DNA from: Pseudomonas resinovorans NBRC 106553
Lineage (GTDB): Bacteria > Pseudomonadota > Gammaproteobacteria > Pseudomonadales > Pseudomonadaceae
Length of the DNA: 64,000 bases
Direction of reading: 5' to 3'
Assembly: GCF_000412695.1 (NCBI RefSeq)
Contig: NC_021499.1
Coordinates: 682,001 to 746,000 of the forward strand
Part shown: piece by piece, positions 19,189 to 26,399 of the stretch
Layout: every line of letters starts with the position of its first letter
Position numbering within the stretch: the stretch's first letter is position 1
The notes under the pieces: model-generated
The model's input: the letters and a program-made list of their open reading frames with translations, nothing else
Database searches by the model: none
Told to the model about the DNA's origin: nothing
Made by a program: the position numbers and the translations under genes

Positions 19189-20121
19189 ATGAAGATTCTC
19201 CACATTGGCCCGCTGACCGAGCGCTTCAACCAGCGCCTGGTGACCGAGAACGACGTGGTGCAGCTGTGGCGCCAGGGCGATGCCCTGGCCTACCTCGACG
19301 CCCACGGCGGCGAGTTCGACATAGTCGTCACCTCGGCGCGCTTCGGCTGCTCGGCCGCGATGCTCGAGCGCCTGCCCAAGGTCCGCGCCATCTGCAGCTT
19401 CGGCGTCGGCTACGACGCCATCGCCGTCGATGTAGCGCGTGATCGCGGCATCCGGGTCAGCTCCACACCGGACGTGCTCAACGACTGCGTGGCGGATCTC
19501 GCCATGGGTCTCGTGATCGACTGCTCGCGGCGCATCAGCGCCTCCGACCGCTTCGTTCGCGCCGGGCTCTGGCCCGCCGGCAACTTCCCGCTGGCGCGCA
19601 AGGTCAGCGGCAAGCGCCTGGGGATAGTCGGCCTGGGTCGCATCGGCAAGGACGTGGCGCGCCGCGCGGGCGGCTTCGACATGCAGGTGCGTTACCACAA
19701 CCGCCGCCCGGACGCCGACGCGCCCTACGGCTACGAGCCGGACCTGCTGGCGCTGGCGCGCTGGGCGGACTTCCTTGTGCTCCTCTGCCCCGGTGGCGCC
19801 GCCACCCATCACCTGATCTCCGCGCCGGTGCTCGATGCGCTGGGCCCGGAGGGCATCCTGGTCAACGTCGCCCGCGGTTCGGTGGTGGATGAGCAAGCCC
19901 TGGTGGCGGCCCTCGTCGAAGGCCGCCTGGGCGGCGCGGCCCTGGATGTGTTCGAGGCCGAACCCCAGGTGCCCGAGGTCCTGTACGGCCTGGACAACGT
20001 CGTGCTGACGCCGCATATCGGCAGCGGCACCGAGGAAACCCGCCTGCAGATGGAAGAACTGGTGTTCGCCAACCTGCGGGCCTTCCTCGACACGGGCGAG
20101 ATGCTGACCCCGGTGGTCTGA
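19189..20121 (+). CDS. NAD(P)-dependent 2-hydroxyacid dehydrogenase (glyoxylate/2-ketogluconate reductase type)
   Basis: 310-residue D-2-hydroxyacid dehydrogenase. The nucleotide-binding motif is GIVGLGRIGKDVA near residue 145. The catalytic Arg is in NVARGSVVDE near 228, the Glu near 257 and the His in TPHIGSGTEETR near 275. ATG 19189 begins the conserved fold and has AGAAGGAA upstream. It is the last gene of the island's plus strand. A role in reducing a 2-keto sugar acid, hydroxypyruvate or glyoxylate is inferred from context. Confidence 0.85.
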   Translation: MKILHIGPLTERFNQRLVTENDVVQLWRQGDALAYLDAHGGEFDIVVTSARFGCSAAMLERLPKVRAICSFGVGYDAIAVDVARDRGIRVSSTPDVLNDCVADLAMGLVIDCSRRISASDRFVRAGLWPAGNFPLARKVSGKRLGIVGLGRIGKDVARRAGGFDMQVRYHNRRPDADAPYGYEPDLLALARWADFLVLLCPGGAATHHLISAPVLDALGPEGILVNVARGSVVDEQALVAALVEGRLGGAALDVFEAEPQVPEVLYGLDNVVLTPHIGSGTEETRLQMEELVFANLRAFLDTGEMLTPVV

Positions 20122-20231
20122 TCCGCCCACCCCATAGCGGTGGCCGCGTCGGGCGGCGCCACTATGCGGCTCCCCGCCACAAGCCGGGCGCCGTTTCCTC
20201 CCCACGAAATTGAGCTGCAGATTCGCAGTGA

Positions 20232-20260
20232 CGGCGCACCACGAGTGCGCCGATTTTTTT
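20232..20260 (+). terminator. Terminator of the kdgD-garD-dehydrogenase operon
   Basis: An 8-bp GC-rich stem (20232-20239 with 20245-20252) around CACGA is followed by seven T residues. It lies about 110 bases after the dehydrogenase stop. Confidence 0.85.
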
Positions 20261-20278
20261 CCGGTTTGCGGTCAGCTT

Positions 20279-20352
20279 CGTAGGATGTGGTTGAGCGCAG
20301 CGATACCCATCAACAGGGGTCGATGGGTATCGCAAGCTCAACCCATCCTACG
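20279..20352. repeat. Family A intergenic palindrome, copy 2
   Basis: A 74-base inverted repeat from CGTAGGATGTGGTTGAGCG to CTCAACCCATCCTACG. It lies between the two convergent terminators of the dehydrogenase and porin genes. It is closest to the copy at 43558. Confidence 0.85.
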
Positions 20353-20408
20353 CCTACGTCTGCGCTCAAGCGGAACACCGCCCGTCACGACCTACGGGGC
20401 CCGCCAAC

Positions 20409-20432
20409 AAAAAAGGCACCCGAAAGTGCCTT
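20409..20432 (-). terminator. Terminator of the OprD-type porin gene
   Basis: A stem AAGGCAC/GTGCCTT (20413-20419 with 20426-20432) follows the porin stop on the minus strand and is continued by a T run (A run on the plus strand). A second GC-rich hairpin lies at 20441-20470. Confidence 0.8.
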
Positions 20433-20478
20433 GAGGAAAGCCGGGGTGAAGGGAGCCCTCCCCACCCCGGTTGGCGCA

Positions 20479-21741
20479 TCAGAGGATCGACAGCGGGTAG
20501 TTGATGATCAGGCGGTTCTCGTCGAATTCGTTGTTGTTGAAGTCGCGGCGGATACTCGCGTTGCGCCACTTCACGTTGAGCGCCTTGAGTGCGCCCGATT
20601 GCACGGTGTAGCCGAGTTCGGTCTCGCGGATCCATTCCTTGCCGTCGGTGACCGCGCCCACTTCGGCGTCTTCGCCGCTGATGTAGCGGTTCATCAGGGT
20701 CAGGCCGGGTACGCCGAGGGCGGCGAAGTTGTAGTCGTGGCGCACCTGCCAGGATTTCTCCTTGGCGTTGTCGAAGCTGGAGTTGTAGCTGTCGTTGGCC
20801 AGGGTGCCGCCGCTGGTGCCGTTGACGCGCATCCAGGCATCGTCGCCGCCGACGCGCTGCAGGCCGACGTAGAAGGTGTTGCCGCCGTACTTGGCCGAGA
20901 GCAGGGCGGACCAGGTGTGGTTATCCAGGTCGCCGGCCAGGGCGCTGCCGTTTTCCTTGCCGTTGAAGTAGCCGAGGTTGGCGCCCAGGGTCCAGTCGCC
21001 CACCGGCTGGCTGTGCATCACCTGCAGGTATTGTTGCTGGTAGATGTCTTCCAGCTCGGCGTACCACAGGCCCACCAGGGTGCGCTTCTCGTTGAAGGCG
21101 TATTCGCCGCCGGCGAAGTTGAAGCGGTCGGAGGTGAAGGCCGCGCGGCCGTTCATCGACATGTCTTCCATGCTCGCGTCGTTACGCGGGCTGTTCTGGC
21201 GGAACTGGCCACCGTAGAGGGTCAGGCCGTCGATTTCCTGGGACGTCACCTGGCCGCCACGGAAGGTCTGCGGCAGGGAGCGGCCGTCGTCGGAGCGCAG
21301 GATCGGCAGCACCGGCATCCACTCGCCCACCTTCAGCTCGGTCTTGGACACACGCATCTTGCCGGCCACGCCCAGGCGGCCGAAGTCGTCGGCGGGGCGG
21401 CCATCGCTGTGCACCGGCAGCAACTGGGTGCCGCGGGTGCCGCGGCCGCCGTCGAGCTTGACCGAGAGCAGGCCGAGCATGTCGACGCCGAAGCCCACCG
21501 GCCCTTCGGTGAAGCCCGAGCGGGCGTCGAGGATGAAGTTCTGGGTCCACTCCTCGGCCTTGCTCTGGGGGTTGGTCGGGTTCACGAAGTTGCGGTTGAT
21601 GTAGAAGTTGCGCAGGTTCAGGGTCGCCGTGGCGTCGTCGGCGAAGCCGGCGGCCTGGACGCTGGCGGGCAGCAGGGCGAGGCCGCAGGCGAGGCTGCCA
21701 GCCCCTACGAGGGTGGAGTGCAGGGCGGTGCGGAGGATCAT
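20479..21741 (-). CDS. OprD/Occ-family outer-membrane porin
   Basis: 420-residue substrate-specific porin. A signal peptide (about residues 1-30, cleaved after SVQA) is followed by an 18-strand barrel of the OprD family: LNLRNFYINRNF near 42, QNFILDARSGFTEG near 65, RVSKTELKVGEWMPVLPI near 130, and a C-terminal strand with hydrophobic end residue. OccK-type members take up carboxylated sugars. Its promoter carries the same operator pair as udh, so glucuronate/galacturonate or aldarates are the likely cargo. Confidence 0.9.
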   Translation of the reverse strand: MILRTALHSTLVGAGSLACGLALLPASVQAAGFADDATATLNLRNFYINRNFVNPTNPQSKAEEWTQNFILDARSGFTEGPVGFGVDMLGLLSVKLDGGRGTRGTQLLPVHSDGRPADDFGRLGVAGKMRVSKTELKVGEWMPVLPILRSDDGRSLPQTFRGGQVTSQEIDGLTLYGGQFRQNSPRNDASMEDMSMNGRAAFTSDRFNFAGGEYAFNEKRTLVGLWYAELEDIYQQQYLQVMHSQPVGDWTLGANLGYFNGKENGSALAGDLDNHTWSALLSAKYGGNTFYVGLQRVGGDDAWMRVNGTSGGTLANDSYNSSFDNAKEKSWQVRHDYNFAALGVPGLTLMNRYISGEDAEVGAVTDGKEWIRETELGYTVQSGALKALNVKWRNASIRRDFNNNEFDENRLIINYPLSIL

Positions 21742-22035
21742 TGTTGTTGTGCTCCGGGGTTTTCTTGGGTTGAGCCGACCCCCTGCACACGGCTGGTGCG
21801 CATCGTCATGACGGGGGCAATGGGGGAGCCCTGGGATCAGGGCACGACCTGGCCCTGGGGCCAGGCATCAGCCGCGGCTAGCCGTCGGCGAATCCTGTGG
21901 GTGCCGGATGGGTGCAATTCGGGAATGGGGGCGTGGCCCGGCTGGGGCGGGCATGGTCTGGCGCGGTGAGGCCTGGGCGGTCGAGGGTCATGGTCGATCC
22001 CTGTGCAGGTTCTTGTTCTTATTCTTTGTTATACG

Positions 22036-22086
22036 TTGTCGTACAACGCTGTCGGAATTATCAACAGGCCTGCCTCGCGTTGTCAA
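22036..22086 (-). promoter_or_regulatory. Promoter of the porin gene with FadR-type operator
   Basis: On the minus strand TTGACA (22081-22086) and GATAAT (22057-22062) are spaced by 18 bases. The perfect site TTGTCGTACAA (22036-22046) covers the expected start of transcription. The whole block is about 80% identical by eye to the udh promoter. It implies a 5' leader of roughly 300 bases before the porin ATG. Confidence 0.78.
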
Positions 22087-22146
22087 CGCATCTACGGCTT
22101 TCGTCCAATGGAATGAGGCTTTGGTGCAAGAAGGGAGTAGCCGTGG

Positions 22147-22157
22147 TTGTACGACCA
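22147..22157. promoter_or_regulatory. Second, upstream FadR-type operator of the porin promoter
   Basis: TTGTACGACCA is a full TNGTNNNACNA match 111 bases from the downstream operator and about 60 bases upstream of the -35. Two sites at this distance could support looping. Confidence 0.65.
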
Positions 22158-22194
22158 CTAAATTAAAAAGCCGGGCGGATGGCCCGCCCGGCTT
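22158..22194 (-). terminator. Terminator of the TonB receptor gene
   Basis: An 11-bp stem (22168-22178 with 22184-22194) starts 13 bases after the receptor stop on the minus strand and is followed by a T-rich run. Confidence 0.88.
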
Positions 22195-22206
22195 TGTGGG
22201 AACGCC

Positions 22207-24609
22207 TCAGAACTGGTAGCTGAGGGTGGCGCTGACGTTGCGCTTCTCGCCGAAGTAGCAGAAGTCGAGGCTGTAGCAGGAGGCGACGTAGTCTTCGTCC
22301 AGCAGGTTGTTGGCGTTCAGGCTGACGTCCAGGCCTTTCATACCCAGCTTGCCCAGGTCATAGCTGACGAGGGCGTCGACCAGGGTGTAGGAGGGTACGT
22401 GCAGGGTGTTCTCCTTGTCCGCCCAGGTCTTGCCCACGTAGCGCACGCCGAGACCGGTGCGCAGGCCGTCCAGCGCGCCGGCGTTGAAGTCGTACGCCGC
22501 CCAGACCGAGGCCATGTGCTTGGGCGCCTGGTTCGGGGTATTGCCCTGGTTGCCGTCCAGCGCCTTGGTGTAGGTGATGTCGGTGTAGGTGTAGCTGGCC
22601 AGGACCTTGAGGTTCTCGTTGACCTGGGTGTTGGCCTCCAGTTCCAGGCCCTGGGAGCGAACCTCGCCAACCGAGGTGAAGAAGGTGTCCTGGGGCAGCT
22701 TGGAGGCGACGTTCTCCTGGGTGATGTGGAACACCGAGGCGGTGTACATGCTGTTGCTGCCTTCTGGCTGGAACTTCAGGCCGGTTTCCCACTGGGTGCC
22801 CTCGGTGGGTTCCAGGGCCTTGCCGGCGGCGTCCGAGTAGGCGTTGGGGTTGAACGACTCGGAGTAGCTGATGTAGGGCGCAATGCCATTGTCGAAGAGG
22901 TAGAGCACGCCCACGCGACCGGTGAACTTGTTCCAGCGATCGTCGCTCTTGCTGTTGGCGGTGCGGTTCTCGTCGGAGACCTCCACCCAGTCCTGGCGAA
23001 GCCCTAAGGAGAAGCGCCAGCGGTCGAGGTCGATCAGGTCCTGCACGTACAGGCCGGTCTGTTCCAGGCGGCGGGTGTGGTTGTCTTCGCTGAGGAAGCT
23101 CAGGGTCTCGTTGCCGTACACCGGGTCGAAGGCGTTGAGTGGCGTGGAGACGCCGGAGGTCCAGTCCACGTGGGTCTTGCGGCGCTGGTAGTCGAGGCCG
23201 GTGAGCAGGGTGTGGCGGGTGTCGCCCCAGTCGAATTCGGCCTGGACCATGTTGTCGATGATGTAGGCCTCCAGCTCCTCGCTGGCGCCGCTGAAGTAGC
23301 GGTTCAGCTCGTTGCTGGTGGGGGTGGTCCAGCCGTAGCCGTAGACCTGCGACAGGTCTACGTCAGAGCTCAGGTAGCGGAAGTTCTGCCGGGCGGTCCA
23401 GACGTCGTCGAAGCGGTGCTCCAGCTGGTAGCCGAACATGCGCTGGGTGCGGTCGAAATCATCCAGGCCCGGCTCGCCGTCGAAGAACTCGCGGTCGATG
23501 CGCCGGCCGTTGCGCTGGAACAGGCTGCCCTCGGCCGGCACGCCGCTGTGGTAGCCACCGTTCGGCTCGTGTTGCAGGTAGCCGAGGAGGGTCAGGCTGG
23601 TGTCTTCGCTGAAATCGATGGCCAGCGACGGGGCGATGGCGTAGCGCTCGTCCTTGGCGTGGTCGAACTGGGTGTCGCTGCCCTTGCCCAGGCCCACCAG
23701 GCGGTAGGCGATGCGCTTCTCGTCATCCAGCGGGCCGCTGAAGTCGAAGCCCACGCCCTTCTGGTTCATGTTGCCGACCGTGGCCTGGACTTGGCGATAG
23801 TCCTCGTACAGCGGCTTCTTGCTGGTCAGCGCCACCAGGCCGCCCGGCAGGCTGCGGCCGTAGAGCACAGAGGAGGGGCCCTTGAGCACATCGATGCGCT
23901 CGAGGAAGTAGGGGTCCACCTGCATCGAGCTGAAGGTGCCGCTGTCGCCCATGGTCTTCAGGCCGTCGAGGTAGATGCTGTCGACGCTGTTGTCGGCGAA
24001 GCCACGCATTACCACGTAGTCGTAGCGGTTCGAGGCACCCACCTGGCCGGTGAAGATGCCGGGGGTGTAGCGCATGGCCTGCTGCACGGTCTTGGAACCC
24101 TGGTCGTCGATCTGCTCGCGGGTCACCACCGAGACGCTCTGGGAGGTTTCCAGCAGCGCCTTGCTGGTCTTGGTGGCCACATGGCTGTGGGTGGCCAGGT
24201 AGCCCTGCTCGCTGCCCAGGGCGTTGCCGAGGGCGAAGACCTGGGTGCTCGGCATTTCCAGCGCGCTGCCGGCCGGCACTTCACGCAGCACGAAGCTGCC
24301 GCCGCCGAGGCCTTCGGCCTGCAGCGAGGTGCCGTCGAGCAGGCGCGCGAGGCCCGCTTCCACCGAGTAGGCGCCGTTCAGGCCGCCGCTCTGCAGGCCA
24401 CGGGTCTGCGCGGGGGTGGCGGAGAGGTTGATGCCGGCCTCGCGGGCGAAGCGGTTCAACGCCTCGCCCAGGTCGCCGGCGGGAATCGCGTAGCTGCGGC
24501 TGGCGACGGTGGCGGCCTGATCGGCGAGAGCCACGCCTGGCAGCAGTGGCGCACCGAGGCTGGCGCAGAGGATGGCGAGGGCGAGGCGGGAAGCGCAGGG
24601 TGGGGTCAT
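22207..24609 (-). CDS. TonB-dependent siderophore receptor with STN signalling domain
   Basis: 800-residue outer-membrane ferric-siderophore transducer. A signal peptide (to ALA, about residue 29) is followed by the STN domain (SYAIPAGDLGEALNRFAREAGINLS, about 38-115). This talks to FecR. Then come the TonB-box region, plug (VTREQIDDQGSKTVQQAMRYTPGIF from about 165; DVLKGPSSVLYG near 245) and a 22-strand barrel ending in SYQF. The C-terminal CYSLDFCYFGEKRNVSATLSYQF region resembles the FiuA/FoxA hydroxamate receptors, but the ligand is not certain. ATG 24609 starts the signal peptide; an in-frame TTG lies upstream. Confidence 0.93.
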   Translation of the reverse strand: MTPPCASRLALAILCASLGAPLLPGVALADQAATVASRSYAIPAGDLGEALNRFAREAGINLSATPAQTRGLQSGGLNGAYSVEAGLARLLDGTSLQAEGLGGGSFVLREVPAGSALEMPSTQVFALGNALGSEQGYLATHSHVATKTSKALLETSQSVSVVTREQIDDQGSKTVQQAMRYTPGIFTGQVGASNRYDYVVMRGFADNSVDSIYLDGLKTMGDSGTFSSMQVDPYFLERIDVLKGPSSVLYGRSLPGGLVALTSKKPLYEDYRQVQATVGNMNQKGVGFDFSGPLDDEKRIAYRLVGLGKGSDTQFDHAKDERYAIAPSLAIDFSEDTSLTLLGYLQHEPNGGYHSGVPAEGSLFQRNGRRIDREFFDGEPGLDDFDRTQRMFGYQLEHRFDDVWTARQNFRYLSSDVDLSQVYGYGWTTPTSNELNRYFSGASEELEAYIIDNMVQAEFDWGDTRHTLLTGLDYQRRKTHVDWTSGVSTPLNAFDPVYGNETLSFLSEDNHTRRLEQTGLYVQDLIDLDRWRFSLGLRQDWVEVSDENRTANSKSDDRWNKFTGRVGVLYLFDNGIAPYISYSESFNPNAYSDAAGKALEPTEGTQWETGLKFQPEGSNSMYTASVFHITQENVASKLPQDTFFTSVGEVRSQGLELEANTQVNENLKVLASYTYTDITYTKALDGNQGNTPNQAPKHMASVWAAYDFNAGALDGLRTGLGVRYVGKTWADKENTLHVPSYTLVDALVSYDLGKLGMKGLDVSLNANNLLDEDYVASCYSLDFCYFGEKRNVSATLSYQF

Positions 24610-24712
24610 GAACGGGTCCGGAAGCGGCAATGGTTAATGGGATTCATTTCCCTTGCCGGGGCAGGCGGGAAAACCCGCCAAAAAATTTTCAACGCTGTGG
24701 TCATGGCGAACG

Positions 24713-24815
24713 TTGCGGGGGCGAATTCATTCGCGATGCAGGCCGCAGGCCAGCAGTCTGGAGCCTTCATTGGGGCAGCTGCGCTGCCCTTGGCGATTGA
24801 AATCGCCCCCACAGG
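24713..24815. repeat. Family C intergenic palindrome, copy 1
   Basis: About 100 bases, opening with GCGGGGGCGAATTCATTCGC and closing with TTGGCGATTGAAATCGCCCC. A close relative is at 55098-55197. It lies between fecR and the receptor gene and so may separate their expression. Confidence 0.75.
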
Positions 24816-24826
24816 TAAGGCGATGT

Positions 24827-25792
24827 TCAGGTCCTGGCCTGTACCGTCACCCACCAGCGGGTGCGGTAGCGCAGCTGCACCGGCAGGGTTTGCGGCAGCA
24901 AGGCCAGCAGCTTGTCGGTGTCGTCCAGGCGGAACACCCCGGACAGGCGCAGGTCGCCGATCTCCTCGGAGCAGGCCAGGCGGCCGTGGCGATAGCGCGA
25001 GACCTCGGCGAGGAAGTCCGCCAGGCGCATGTCGCGGCCGACGATCAGGCCGTCGACCCAGGCGCCGGCTTCCATGCCGAGCTGTCGCACGGGGTGGATG
25101 CCGTCGTGGCTCAGGTCGAAACTCTGCCCGGCCTGCACCAACTGGGTGGACAGGCCGCCGGCCGGTTTCAGGGCGACGCTGCCCTGCAGCACGCTGAGGC
25201 GCGAGGCGGATTTGCCCTGGCGCAGGACGAAGCGCGCGGCCTGGGCTTCCAGCTGGCCATGGCGGGTACGCACCCGCAGCGGGGCGGCCTGGATTGCACT
25301 GCTGACGAGGATTTCCCCACGGCACAGTTCGACCAGCCGCTGCTGCGAGTCGAAGCGGATATCCACCGCCGTGTCGGTGTTCAGCTGCAGCTGGCTGCCA
25401 TCGGCCAGCGCCAGGCCCCGGCGTTCGCCGGTGGCGGTGGCGAGGTCGGCGGAAAGGCGCTCCCAGGGCGTGATGTCGCGGGTCAGCCAGAGCGCGCCGC
25501 CGGCCACGGCCATGCCGGACAGCAGCTTCAGTGCCTGGCGGCGCTGCAGCCCGGCGCGGGCGTTGTCCAGCACCAGACCGGCACCGGGCATGGCCTTCAG
25601 GCCGGTGCCCAGCTCGCGGTCGAGTTGCTGCACCCGCTGCCAGGCCAGTTCGTGGTCGCCGCTCTGGCCGCGCCAGTGCTCGCAGGCCTTGTGCAACTCG
25701 GTGTCGCCGCTGCCGCGCAGGCGCATCAGCCAGTGGATGGCCTGGCGCACCACCTGTTCGTCGGGGCCGGCGACCCGGCTCTGGCCGCTCAT
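24827..25792 (-). CDS. FecR-family anti-sigma/sigma-regulator
   Basis: 321-residue inner-membrane signal-transfer protein. The N-terminal cytoplasmic part (residues 1-85, HWLMRLRGSG, ACEHWRGQSGDHELAWQRVQ) binds the ECF sigma factor. One hydrophobic helix lies near 87-105, then the periplasmic FecR domain (DIRFDSQQRLVELCRGEILVSS), and the C-terminus contacts the receptor STN domain. Its ATG overlaps the stop of the sigma gene (ATGA), so the two are translationally coupled. Confidence 0.92.
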   Translation of the reverse strand: MSGQSRVAGPDEQVVRQAIHWLMRLRGSGDTELHKACEHWRGQSGDHELAWQRVQQLDRELGTGLKAMPGAGLVLDNARAGLQRRQALKLLSGMAVAGGALWLTRDITPWERLSADLATATGERRGLALADGSQLQLNTDTAVDIRFDSQQRLVELCRGEILVSSAIQAAPLRVRTRHGQLEAQAARFVLRQGKSASRLSVLQGSVALKPAGGLSTQLVQAGQSFDLSHDGIHPVRQLGMEAGAWVDGLIVGRDMRLADFLAEVSRYRHGRLACSEEIGDLRLSGVFRLDDTDKLLALLPQTLPVQLRYRTRWWVTVQART

Positions 25793-26289
25793 TCCTCGAA
25801 CCGCAGCAGGTAGCAGTGGTACAGGGCGTCGGCCACGTAGCGTTCCACCGAACGCAGGGAGATGCCCAGGCGCGCGGCGACTTCCTTGTGGGTGAGGCCC
25901 TCGCACTGGGCAAGGAGGAAGGCGGTGCGCGCCTTGGGCTTGAGGCGGTCGAGCAGCAGCGCGATACGTTCCAGCAGCTCGAGGATCAGCTCGCGTTCCT
26001 CGGGGGAGGGCGCCTGGGCCTCGGGCAGGTGCGCCAGGGCTTCCAGGTAGGCGCGCTCCAGTTCCTCGCGCCGCCAGTGGTCGATCACCAGGCCGCGCGC
26101 CACGGTGCGCAGGAAGGCACGCGGGGTGTGCAGCTCGAAGCTGTCGCCCTTGCCCAGCAGGCGCAGGAAGGTGTCCTGGGCCAGGTCCGCGGCATCGGCG
26201 GCATTGCCCAGCCTGCTGCGCAGCCAGTTCTTCAGCCAGCCGTGGTGCTCGCTGTACAGCGCCTGGAGGGTGATGGGGGGAGAGGACAT
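25789..26289 (-). CDS. FecI-type ECF sigma factor
   Basis: 166-residue extracytoplasmic-function sigma factor. Region 2 (ALYSEHHGWLKNWLRSRLGNAADAADLAQDTFLRLL, residues 9-45) binds the -10, and region 4 (LTHKEVAARLGISLRSVERYVADALYHCY, 130-160) binds the -35. ATG 26289 gives the standard FecI length. It directs transcription of the downstream receptor gene when FecR signals a bound siderophore. A Fur-box-like site lies 23 bases upstream. Confidence 0.93.
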   Translation of the reverse strand: MSSPPITLQALYSEHHGWLKNWLRSRLGNAADAADLAQDTFLRLLGKGDSFELHTPRAFLRTVARGLVIDHWRREELERAYLEALAHLPEAQAPSPEERELILELLERIALLLDRLKPKARTAFLLAQCEGLTHKEVAARLGISLRSVERYVADALYHCYLLRFEE

Positions 26290-26311
26290 GAAGGGCACCG
26301 CAAGATGCGAT

Positions 26312-26340
26312 AGCAAATGAAAATTAATCGCATTTTCATC
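26312..26340 (-). promoter_or_regulatory. Fur-box-like A/T-rich palindrome upstream of the sigma gene
   Basis: The segment (AGCAAATGAAAATTAATCGC and the next nine bases) contains repeated hexamers near NATWAT in alternating orientation. It is the only A/T-rich island in this GC-rich interval and sits just before a FecI-type gene, where Fur normally binds. Confidence 0.55.
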
Positions 26341-26399
26341 GTGGCGCGGGGTATTTGCAACAGCGCCGTGTACGGTTGCCGATGGGTATCGCCGAGCGT

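Noticed and set aside
23077..25197. A 706-codon plus-strand frame opposite the receptor and fecR
   Set aside because: Shadow frame crossing a repeat and two real genes.
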